From contig NW_020290014.1 in the NCBI RefSeq assembly GCF_003144195.1, positions 186,001-250,000 of the forward strand: DNA of 64,000 nucleotides, written 5' to 3'. The position numbers were made by a program, and so were the translations under genes. The stretch comes from Ceraceosorus guamensis (lineage: Eukaryota; Basidiomycota; Exobasidiomycetes; Ceraceosorales; Ceraceosoraceae). Of the stretch, positions 12,488 to 23,126 are shown piece after piece. Below the pieces are notes generated by a model, which saw only the letters and a program-made list of their open reading frames with translations, made no database searches and was not told the origin of the DNA. Positions within the stretch are counted from its first letter, which is position 1; each line of letters begins with the position of its first letter.

Positions 12488-13716
12488 CTAAGGAAAGTAG
12501 CCGCCATTGTTGACGTGCACGACCTGTCCGGGCGTCAGGCAGGAAAGTAGTCAGCACCGTTAATCACAGGCATCGAGGAACGGCATGTCGGTATGTAGCA
12601 CACCCACCTGTCCAGTCATGCAGTTAGTGTAAACAGGATCGGCCAGGAAGACAAAGGCGCCTGCTAGTTCAGCCGGCTGTGCGGGTCGACCTGCGGTCAA
12701 GTCAAAGACGTCCAAAGACTTAGGAATGAGCTAAGGTCCGGACTCTCCGGACCGCTTCCCCGCCTTTCAGAGGCCAGTCACTCACCGTGCAGAGGAATCG
12801 CACCAACGCCCCAACCTTCCATGCTTTCTGCTGTTCGGGACGCCGGCTGCATGGGCGTGTAAACGGGCCCTGGTGCGACTGCGTTCACGCGGATGCCCTT
12901 GGGGGCAAGCTGGCCCGCAAGTGCTTTAGTGAAAGTAACGATTGCGCTGAAGCAGTCACAGAACACGATAGATGGATCAGCGCTTGAGCGGTGACCCGGA
13001 TCTGAAGGCCAGTCTCACCCTTTGGTGGCGGCGTAGTCGGCAAATCCGATGCTGCCCTTGTGAGCAGTCACGCTCGCATCGTTGATGATTGTGCCCGCAC
13101 CTCGCTTCAAGTGTGGCAATGCGAACTTGGCAAGAGCAATCATGGCCACGATGTTCGTCTGGAAGGTATTTTCGACGTTTTTCAAATCGATCTCTGCAAG
13201 GTCCTTGCACTCGATCTGCTGGCTTGCGTTGTTCACCAGGATCTCCAGACCTCCCCATTGTTTGACGTGAGTGTCAATCAGGCTCTTGCAATACGCGTGA
13301 TCCTTGACGTCTCCTGGCACAACGATGATGGACTTGCTGCCAGGTCCTTCCTTGACCAGCTGCTCGACCGTCCTTGCATCCTCGGCTTCTTCGGGCAGAC
13401 ACGCCAGAGTAATCTTTGCACCCTCGCGAGCGTAGAACAGCGCAATGGCACGGCCGATGCCACTATCGCCACCGGTGATGATCGCACGTCGACCTTCAAG
13501 CTTGCCCGTGCCTTTGTACTCCGTCAAGTACGGCTTCCCGTCATTGTCCCAAGTTTCGACCTGGTAGTGCGCCGCTCCTGGCTTCATGTCCTTATCCAGT
13601 CCAGGGCCTGTTTGTGACTGCTTACTTGGTATAGCATTCGGGTACGCAGTAACAATGTCATGTTGCTCCTCCAAGTGCGACTGTTTCCCGTGGATCTTGT
13701 CTGAGTTGCTTGACAT
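12488..13716 (-). CDS. Short-chain dehydrogenase/reductase, classical type, 325 aa
   Basis: This is an NAD(P)-dependent oxidoreductase of the classical SDR family. Its closest style is the bacterial YhdG/YghA-type group, with a 65-75 residue N-terminal extension before the Rossmann fold. Exons are 13716-13019, 12946-12786, 12690-12608 and 12523-12488; phases agree and the last exon is 36 nt. Visible motifs are TGGDSGIG (81-88), NNAS (162-165, an NNAG variant), Ser215 in NDAS, and the active-site pair Tyr228/Lys232 in YAATK. The C-terminal half has GIRVNAVAPGPVYTP and ends MTGQVVHVNNGGYFP, both typical. All catalytic residues are present. Substrate is unknown; relatives act on sugars, polyols or aldehydes. 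No signal or obvious targeting peptide is seen, so it is probably cytosolic. Confidence 0.9.
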
Positions 13717-16371
13717 TTTGGGCTGTCTAGCGGAGGGTAGCAGGTATGACGTGGGTAATGTGGGCGTGTCTCTCAAGGCGCTGGCTACTCGACTTGCGTG
13801 CGTGATGGTAGTCGTAATAGTCAAAATTTGATCTGGTTTCGGTTGTGCTTGAGATTCATATTCTGCACCACCCGCCATGTCGGACCTGCGAATCGAGCTC
13901 GCAGTCTTCCCACGCCTGTGCCCGCACGTCATCACCACTGCCTCGGCACTGCGGCCCGTTGCGAGAGCTCTTCAATCATAAGATCAATTGTGCGCTCGCT
14001 GAGACTGCCGTGGCTGCTGACCAACAGCTTGGCCAGGGCGCGCATGTTGGATTTCCTGCCCGATATCAAGGCGGTCTCGCTGTAGGCCCCACCGGTCGTT
14101 GAAGCTGCAGATGCAGGTCATGAGACCATCCATGCCATCACGATCGAGGCTATGCCATCGGCGTGTTCCATCTCCATCATGCTGGGCTGGTGACGCATGC
14201 AGCTTGATGAGAAATTACGACTCGCCTCACAGACTGTACCTACATACTGAACATGCCTGGCGGGCTTTCTTTTGTGTTGGGCAAAAGGTGATGGATGAGG
14301 CATGAGGCAAGCTTGGACCCTGCCGAAGCTAACGAACGCCACAGCAGGGGACGGGCCAGTGAGTCGCGACTGCTGCGTCACCATTCACGACTGCGTTCCC
14401 ACGGCTCGCCGCCCCTTCCGATCGCGGAGTGCAGCTGGACAGAGCTAAGCTTGCTTGCATGCATCATGGTGACTCGTGACTGCTGCAAGCACGCGTCACA
14501 AACAGAAGTCTCATTCGTGATTAGACGCAAATCTCAAGACTCTTCTAGCCAATCGTGAATGTAGGGGCTAAGAGAGCCTGTCGCCTTCTATCGCATGGAG
14601 CATCTACAAATTTTCATCAACAATGCCTTCATCCTCCTCGCGTTCTGCCTATAATGATCCACGCAGGTGAACACCGTTCAAGTCGGCATAGTCCTTGCCA
14701 AGATCTCCAAGCCGAGCTCTGGAATGCGCTTCCGCCGGAGCCATGGGCTGTCATTTTGATTGGCTGCTTTTAAACCTAACCCTGGGCAAGAGAGGATCCA
14801 GGCAGCGGTCATGAATGCTGATGGAAGCTTTCGCGACCTGGGGTGGCCTGCACAACGAGCTGCCAGCACCCTGGTTTGACTGCAAAGGATTGCGCGCCAC
14901 CTCGGGTTCGCTGTGGCTCATCCGTCTTCGATGCGCACCGTAAGGAAGCCTCTTGATACAAGATCCAGCGCTCGCAACAGCATCTCAAATCGAAAGACCG
15001 CGTGTAGTAAGTATTCTTGAAGGAACGCGCTCCGAGCCGTAGTAGTACGTGCAAGACTCATCAGACTGTGGCGACTCGCACAGGTGGAAATCAAGGTCTT
15101 GGAGCCAGCCGCGCAATCGTGCAATGTGCGTGGACTCATCCCGGCACCTAGCAACGCTGCACCTTAGCTGACTGGCGATACACTGAGCATCGCTCTAGCC
15201 TCGCAACATGCCTGCCCCTGCGCAGTTGAGGAGGCTGCGCGCGGGAAGGCGTCGAGGACCAGTCGTGAGTGGTCTTCTGCGCAAAGCGTTATGGCACCGA
15301 CACGATGAGCGACCGGCAGCAGGGCGCAGGCGCAGAGAATGTCTGTGTGGGGCGCTTTACTCTGTGCAGAGCCCCCAAGGCCTCCTTAGGCCTGAGGATC
15401 AACATCTACAGACAGAGGCCACCCAGTCTTGCTCAGATCGCCATCCAAAGCTCTTACATTTGCTCACCAACCACATCTTGAGCGATGGGGGACCGGTTCA
15501 TTCCTCGAGCTCTTCGCACAAAACTTTCTGAACTTGTGGAGAGCAAAATGGTATCGACATACACAGCTGACTGCTGGTGGAAGGGAGTCTGGATACACGA
15601 GCAGAGTGTTGAGGCATCGCTCGATCAATCATGGCATATGAGCGGCAGAAAGCATGCGTCGATTGATCACAACTCAGCTCTTCGAGACGAGTCTGTCGCA
15701 GCTGGCGGCGTCGGATGCTGCTATATGCTGTGTTAATTCACGATTGTGACAAGCGCGACAGCAGCTGTTGCATGGCTCTGAGACATGCTACCAACGGCAC
15801 GGCCATCATTAGTGAGTGCATGGTATGGATTGATTGCCAGCAGCATATAGCAAGCTGGCGGCTGTCCGGCGCGGCGCAGTCAGCAGCCTTCAATCTTGAA
15901 TGGTGAATCAGAATCCGACATCAACCAAATAAGTGCGCCACGACGGCCCGCCCGACATGCATGCACATACCAAGGTACAATCAACTACATATATGACTGC
16001 TTATTAGTTGCTGGATTCCAATTTGGGTTCGCACTAATTGATCGCTGCTCATCAGCAGCATTGCCGATCGCGCTTGGTCTCACCACGGTCTCGGTGGATC
16101 TACGCCAGAAGAACGCGCGGCATCATGATACTCACGACCGACTCGCGAATCGCACACCCGCGTGCTGCCGACATGATCATCGTCAGCAGCAGAGCGTTCT
16201 GCCTCTCACTCACAGCGATCACAATACGAATACGTGGATGCGCTTGTTTAATTCCGATCACGATCTGAATCCGAATTCCTCTCGACGAGTCCGCACGTCG
16301 GTCCGCTAGCTTATAGTTCGCTAGCTGCTTCAACACGTCGTCGCAGTCTCAGTACAAAATACAAGCACGAG

Positions 16372-16381
16372 CATATTTAAG
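16372..16381 (+). promoter_or_regulatory. TATA-like box of the Ser-rich protein gene
   Basis: CATATTTAAG is followed by a pyrimidine-rich leader. It is the only strong TATA-like element in the region and lies about 340 nt upstream of the first in-frame ATG at 16718. This would leave a long 5' leader. The call rests on sequence only. Confidence 0.4.
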
Positions 16382-16470
16382 GCCATCGCGGACGCCTTCA
16401 CCTCGCGCGCGCGGGCCCTTGGCTCTCTGGGTTTCGACTCTCTTTGGCCTGTTGACAACGCTCTGTTTGG

Positions 16471-16512
16471 ATGCGTCTCACAATCCTCGGCGCTCCTATC
16501 AATTACAGCTAG
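16471..16512 (+). promoter_or_regulatory. Candidate upstream ORF in the leader of the Ser-rich gene
   Basis: The first ATG downstream of the TATA-like box opens a 13-codon frame (MRLTILGAPINYS) that ends at TAG, 205 nt before the main ATG. If transcription starts near 16400, this ATG would be met first by scanning ribosomes and could lower translation of the main frame. Confidence 0.35.
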
Positions 16513-16717
16513 CTCTGCGAGCTGCTCTCACGACTTGCATCGCCTTACTCTGTGGGTCGAGATCCTGCTCGGCCTGGCTCCTTTCGCACGTCCAACAACG
16601 TCGTCGCAAAGCGCTCACGACCTTCTCACGGTCACCGCAGCCGCGGTGGACCCTTCATCTCGAAGGAGCACTCAACCAATCGCGAACCCCGAAGAGGCCA
16701 TTACTGCATCGGGAACC

Positions 16718-19700
16718 ATGCCTACTGCACAGCAAGATCCTAGAGAATCAACGCCTCCCAGGTCGTCGCGAGAGTCGAGACGAGAAGCAGCCCATTTCAC
16801 GCCAGATGATCCCGGCAAAGTCTTACAAGCACGGATCAGCCCAGCGGTGGAACGTGGGCCTTTGGTTGGCAATGCGTTCAATAGACCTTCGCAGAGAAAA
16901 CAAGTCCTCGATGCCTCATCTCATCGACCGCGCGACATTGGTCTTGTTTCGTCATCGCTCCTCGAATCGCGCGTCGACAGTCATGACCACGACCGACCCT
17001 CTTCGGCCCTGGCTCTGCACCCGGCGGAATCAACGCACTCATCTCCCATTCGTCCGGCTCTGCGTCCATGTCGTAGTGTCGACAAGATGCATCAAAGGCA
17101 AGCTTCTCTTCAACCCATACCGGAGCGGCAACGACGAGACCTGGCGCTCGAGAGCAATGTCACCCCGACCAGACCCCTTCGTCTTGGTCAACGAGCCAGC
17201 GTTGGCAAAGAGCTGCACAGCGAATCCTCTGATACTGATGACGCGGCTGAACATGATCCGCCCGGCAGTTGCGGCCGCATATCCCGGAGATCTTCTCGGG
17301 ACGTACGAAGAAGTAGCTGGACGAGCGCCAAGCTGTCTTCGCCGCAAGGCTCGGTGGATGAGCGTTTGCTCCATCGCAAATCTGCACTCTCTGTCCTCTC
17401 GAATACACACTCTTGCTCTCGCACCTGCGATATGACGAAGCCCAGCATGTCGAATGCTACCCTGCACTCGCGTATCGATTGCTCACCTCTCGACGAGCAC
17501 ACAGAATCAGGTTCGCGCTCACAAGCAGCACTCCTCTCGGCTCTGCTGGCCGTGGGAGATGCTGAAGTGGCGTTGCGCCAGGCTCGCGAGGCTCTTGAGA
17601 CCGCCTTTGCACATGGACAAGCACAAGCCAGCTCGCAAGTGCCTCGCAGCCGAAGCAAGCCATCCTCATCCACCACAAATGGCAACTCTCCGTTCAGAGA
17701 TGTGCTCTCCATGCCTGCAAGCACGTCCATAAGTAATACAAGCCCTGACGTGATTACGCAGCAAAGCCAGCGCGAAGCCGACCACAAAGATCCGGCATCT
17801 CCGCAGTCCTCCGCTGCTGGTTCGACACCTCGAGTCGTCAAGTCTTACGAGTCTCTCAGCTCAGCAGCGGTTTCTGGTCAAGGCACTTCGTCCAGCGTAG
17901 GCGTCGTCCAATCTTGTGAGCGCACACAAGCCATTGAAGGACAGTTCGCAGCATCCGTCGCGTCGCCTACCGTCTTGGCACGTGCTGCATCGCTCCTTGA
18001 ACGACGCCAAAGAGAACGGGTAAAGGCTCAAAACGCCATGCTTGAACGCTTCGGTATGGGATCAACACCGTCTGCAATCGCAGAAGAAATGGAGAATTTG
18101 GCGCCGGCATCTGAGCAACGCAAGACTACAGCCGAACGTGGATCTGCCGCTTTTCACCTCAGCTCTGCGCAGGTGCCGTCCCTGCTTGCTATCGAACTAC
18201 CCAAACGCAGACCGCCCCACGCAAAAGATGCACCGACGCGCGAAGACCCTGATAGTGACTCCTCTATTTACAGTCTCGGGCCCGACAGCGGTCTTGCCAC
18301 TGCACGTATCACAGAAGCTCTGGCTCGCGCTGCTAGCATCACAAGAAGGGGTCAAGAGCACCAGCTTGAAGCGCGACAACACGAGAGGCAGGGTGCCGAC
18401 GGCGCAGAAATAGCTGACGGTCCATCGCTCTCTGCCGCGAGCACCGAAGATGAGTGCGTAATGATCAGCGCTTCTCTGACCCCACGAGACGCATCCGACA
18501 TGTCGCCAAGGCAAAGTCCAAGCAGGACTGAAAATCGCGAGAGCACTTGCGCGACACCATCACGAAGACACTCCATCAACGTATGGTCCCCCGCATTCAA
18601 TCCGGACGAATCACCTCACCAGCTCCAAGGTCATCCCTCGCCAGTCTTTGGTTTTGAACTGCGATCAGGCAGGAGCAGCATGTACAGCCTCAGCGCGCTT
18701 TCAGCACATGCGCACGCCAATCGAACATCGATACGTCTTTCACAGAACTTCAACGGTACGGCAGACTCCGACCTCGGCATCAAGCGAGATTCCAAACTAG
18801 TAGCTGGATCAGCCACGACGGGCTCGGATCTAGGCACCGTGCCGAGCTTGAAGGGAGAGAAGCCCCGTCAAGATCCCCTTGACACCGTGTGCGACGCCAG
18901 GCCTAGCAGCGCTCAGGCGCCTGCGAGCTCGGAAAGCTTAGTTGACGACGACACTGGTACGTACATGGCTGACTAGCAAATTCAGCAGCTTAGGTAGCAG
19001 CGAGCGTCAATGATAGCTGACATATCAGATTGTTCCACACAGATGAAAAGCTGTCAGCAGCCCGCGCAGATCTGCAATTTGGCCATTCGCGCCCGTCCAA
19101 TGCGATTCTCGAGAGTACAGAGGATGTGGAGGGCAGCATTCCTGACGAGTCGGATCAAAGCATTCCGGATGCGGCTCTCTTCCGGCCACATGAACTCTCG
19201 CAAATCGTGGAAGTGGACGAGCCCAGCAAGACGATGTCGAGTCGTCTCTCTGTGACTGCATCCGTGACAGCCGAGCTATCACGCAGTTTTTCGCGCTCGA
19301 CTGCACGAAATGGAGGAAAGCGACAATTGAGCTGGACGCCCGTATCTCAAATCGAAGCTGCTGATTCCTCTGCGCGTTGCCCTCCGCCTCCCTTGGAGCT
19401 CGAGGAGGCGATGCTGCGGGCTAGCATTGAGCCCGCCTGGAAGACGCCTCCGGCTTGGGCTCGGCAGGATCTGCCATGGGAAGAGCTACGTGTATGCTAC
19501 GACACGGCCGAGGTTGCAGGCACAGTTGACAGCATGCAACCAGCACCGAAAGTAGCGAGCTCTCACGCCGTTCCGTCCTCCGCTCGTGAGATCAATGCCG
19601 GAGAGCTCGGTGGCCAGGATGATGCACCTGCGGAGCACCACGCGTCGAAAACTACACCGCGAAGAGAGCCGAGGGCAGTGACTTCGCTCATCGACACGAC

Positions 19701-22377
19701 CGGACCTACTCCCGAGTGTGCTCGAGTCCTAGCAGACATCATGGATGACTCGGAACAAGCAGTGGGAGCTGGGCACTCCTCAGCAATCGATCACTCTGAG
19801 ATCGTTGGCCCTGCTTCGGACACTTGCCCCGAAGGCTGGTCGATATCATCGCTATCGCACTTTGCGGCGCCAACCGGGCTCAATGAATCGCACGCGCCTC
19901 CGAGCGAGCTGAGAAGATCCGATGCATCCCCTTCCCGCCTCGGTGCCCAGGCGAAGCCTCTTCTTCGGACAAGGGGTCCAGAACTATCTGGTGCGGGCGA
20001 CACACGTGAGAATAGCCTCGGTCTTTCGACGTCGCAGCTGGTACAGAGCCACTGGAGTTCTGACACTTCAGCGTTCAACATCAATGACAGCTATGGCGGA
20101 TTTCAGCTCCGCAGCGATCTTGCCACTCTAGCGGAGAACGGGCGCACCTCGTTGAGGCTGGAGGTGAGCGGCTCAGAAAGGGGACCCGGAAGGTCGTCGC
20201 AAATCTCCAGCGCACACACTTCTGAAGGCCAGACGCGTTGGAGTCAAGAGTCAGCTTCGGACGTAGCACCAGAACGCTCCGAGTCTCGAGTCGACGATTT
20301 GCATCATGGTCGCCAAGAATCGACCTTGCCCCGAACGATGCCAGCGCAAGACTTTCCAGGTCAACATGGGCAGACAAAATCAAGCTTGATATCATCGATC
20401 CTTCCAAAAGGTCTGCACGCGCGTGAGCACGGTCATTTGCAATCTTCAAGCGTGGATTCTGCACCACCCAAAGAGCCTTTGCCCAAGACACCCACGCCAG
20501 TGAAAAATCACCGCTTGCGCAAGTTGTCGCACAAGGTCTCTGACGTTGCTCTTGCATCATCGCGATCGTCTAGCATCGACACTGAAGGAGGCTGGCTTCG
20601 GAGTAGACCTTTGGGAGTCTTTCCCCAGGAACAAAGACAAAGCGCTCAGCCTCTCCTTGGAGCATCCATGTTCGGCGGAACGTCAATGGCCAAGAAAGCG
20701 GCTGCCGCAATGTCGGCTCAACACATGATGAAACAGCATGTTGAAGGATTACGAGAGTGTCAGTCTGCCTCGGCTCCGGTCTCTGTTTCCGCGCAACGCG
20801 TTTCATCAGCCTTATCAGTTGCTGTTCTCCCCAAGTCGAGCCACGCTGCTCCTGTGGTCGCCCCTTTGACTCACAAGGAGCCTGTTTTGCGAGCACGCTC
20901 CAGCTCACTTCAACGCACAGACACGCGCCACTCGGATACCGAGCAGCTTAGAGACGACTGCTCAACCACATCCGGCCTTTCTCTGTCGAGCAGGCCTGCG
21001 CGCGAAGTGCCTCCTGGCCGTTCGCTGTCCAACTGGTTCGCCCGACGCAGGCCGAGGACATCGTCAGCTGACTTGCGAAGCAGCATCACCAGACTTTCAC
21101 CTACCTACCGCACACGCCGCGAAGATGCCAGCAGCACCGTTGGCGGCGCAATGGCGGAAAGTCGGATGGGTACACTGCTATTCTTCCCTGAGCCACCCGG
21201 TCGCATGACGCCAGATGGGTACCGCAAGGACGGCAGGGAACTGATATCGCCATGCTCGCGAGCCTCCACTGAGTGCCAGCCGTCTCGGCTTGCGACAGCG
21301 TGGTCCACCGTGTCGGGCAAAGTGCGCATCGATCTCAGCAAGTCGGACCTGGCTTTGGCACATCGCTCTGATCGCAAGCGTTTTCCTTCGTCTGAATCCA
21401 TCGCAGCAGCCAGCATGAATAGCTTTCGAAGTGTCGGTAATCTGATACGCTCCGCATCTGTTCAGAGCGCTACTGCAAGCAGTGCCTCGACCAGGGGACC
21501 AGCTACCGGGAGCGGCGGCGAGACTTTAGCATCGCTGTCGCCTAGATCAGCTGAATGGTCAAATATGCTCCATCCAGATAAGGCACAAAAGAATAGAGGA
21601 AATTCCACCAACGCTCTGCGAAGCAAGGTCAACACAAAGCCACGCAGCTTTTCTCTGCCGCTTGAGAATCCAATGTCGATGGGGCTACAGAGTTTGCGGC
21701 CACACGCGGATGTCAGACCGATGTCGAGGGCTGATTCGATGAGCAGTCTGGGCCCTCCAAGTTCGGCGCTGAGTCCACCGAGCGGCGGCCGAATGAGCAA
21801 GGCTAAGAGGACGGCAGCCGACCGAGGCCTGACTCTGAGCCCCACGGAGTCCAATGTCGCTCTTCTGCAGAGAGTAAGCGCTGCCTACGGTTGTCGTTCC
21901 ACATCTAGTACACATCAAGAGCCTTTGCGACCCGTTGGGATGCCGGCCAACATGCGAGATCGCGGCGGGCTTATCAGCCCAACTACGTGTCCTGAGCAGG
22001 TCCACTCAGCTCCTTTGTCTCGTCCGGGTGGAGCCGAAGATGTATCGACACTGCCAAATGGGCGTCTAGTCAATGTTGGCCTGAATGCGCTTGACACTGC
22101 CTTCGACTCGGAGCTACCGGCTTACAGCAGACATGCGGAGCAGCTGCCTAGCCGCAGAGATTCGCCAGCAAGGATGTCGCGAGTCTATAGCCAACCAAGT
22201 ACGCCTGGAACGTTTGGAGCTCATGGGGCAGATTTCAACGCTACCTTTAGAAGTCAGCAGGTAGCTCAAATGGCCCATCCACGACTCTGCTCCGCATCGC
22301 CTCACGAAATTGTCGACAGTCCGGCGCCGCTCTCTCCCGACTCTTGCCGCGCTTGGCTTGCGAGCGCTGACGTCTAG
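16718..22377 (+). CDS. Large Ser-rich, mostly disordered protein of unknown function, 1,857 aa
   Basis: Two exons, 16718-18956 and 19043-22377, join across an 86-nt intron with a GTACGT donor. The junction codon gives Asp in DDDTDEKLSAAR. The start is the first in-frame ATG (ACCATGC context); the upstream part of the open frame lacks an ATG. I do not recognise the family. The protein is very rich in Ser, Arg, Ala and Pro, with many R-x-x-S and S-P sites, so it may be a phosphoprotein scaffold. Two short helical segments stand out: about residues 268-305 (ALLSALLAVGDAEVALRQA, then more Ala/Glu) and about 411-450 (LARAASLLERRQRERVKAQN). A conserved-looking basic patch, SLSNWFARRRPRTSS, lies in the last third. 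No signal peptide or membrane segment is seen. That it is expressed is inferred from the 5.6-kb conserved frame and the correctly phased intron. Confidence 0.75.
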
Positions 22378-23126
22378 CCGACTCGATCTGTGCTTGTTCT
22401 GCAGCTTCATCGTGACGATTTGTTCTTCACCTCATGTCCAGAATACCTGCATCTAAAGACCAGAACAAAACGACCATTCCAGAAGCACATGAAAGACTTT
22501 GCTTCGCCTCTTACGATTTAGACCTCATATGAATCAAGGTCCCCATCCCCGCTCCGACGGGTTCGGAGTCAATGTTCACGAGCTGCACGTTGCATTACGC
22601 ACGCCGTTTCATGTGCCTGCCCAGCAGCGTTTTACGTCGACTCGATTTGCAAAGCTCATTCAAGATTCTGCTGATGTATTTCTTGATCTTGATGGGTGCC
22701 CTTCCTCGTCTGAGGTGGTCACTGAGTGCTCGAGCGTGTGCTTGCTGATCAGACCACATGAAGATGAAGATTGAAAAAGATGTTCATCATTGTCCAATTT
22801 GCAGTACTAAGCTGCTGCATGATGGTGGTCAAGAGTCAGTGTAAGGAGAGTCGATCTTCCGATCACGTGTCCACAAATTCTTGGGCAAATCTTGAGACTG
22901 AATTCAGGCGACCCTGTGCTCCCAATTTCAATTCTCATCAAATTCACAACCAATGCCCAGCAAATCACGGATGTTCTTCTCCACCGACTCCTCCGCTGTC
23001 CAAGCGAGCAAAACAACTACGATTCAGTGCTGCACGCCTCTAGAGCGCGCAGGATGGAGCGAGCAGTCACAGTGTAGCATTCGAGCAGTCGACAGTCAGG
23101 CCTGCTAGAAGCACGCTCACTCGACC
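22378..23126. other. Intergenic region between the Ser-rich gene and the rRNA methyltransferase gene
   Basis: About 750 nt between two genes on the same strand, expected to hold the 3' UTR of one and the promoter of the other. Small open frames at 22499-23043 show no family resemblance. No repeat or RNA gene was recognised. Confidence 0.5.

Larger units (their letters stand above)
13717..16717. other. 3-kb geneless stretch, with the promoter of the Ser-rich gene at its right end
   Basis: No gene could be supported here on either strand. Open frames are short, change frame often and match no family. A candidate at 15208 (MPAPAQLRRLRAGRRRG, then GTGAGT) has a plausible start and donor but no convincing continuation. 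The DNA is rich in degenerate words such as GTGACTCGTGACTGCTGC and TTCGTGATTAG (about 14350-14560), as in other gaps of this window. The right end carries a TATA-like box and a short upstream open frame, listed separately. Confidence 0.5.

Noticed and set aside
15208-15531. Possible small gene starting MPAPAQLRRLRAGRRRG with a GTGAGT donor
   Set aside because: The start and donor are plausible, but no downstream exon gave a convincing continuation and nothing resembles a known protein.
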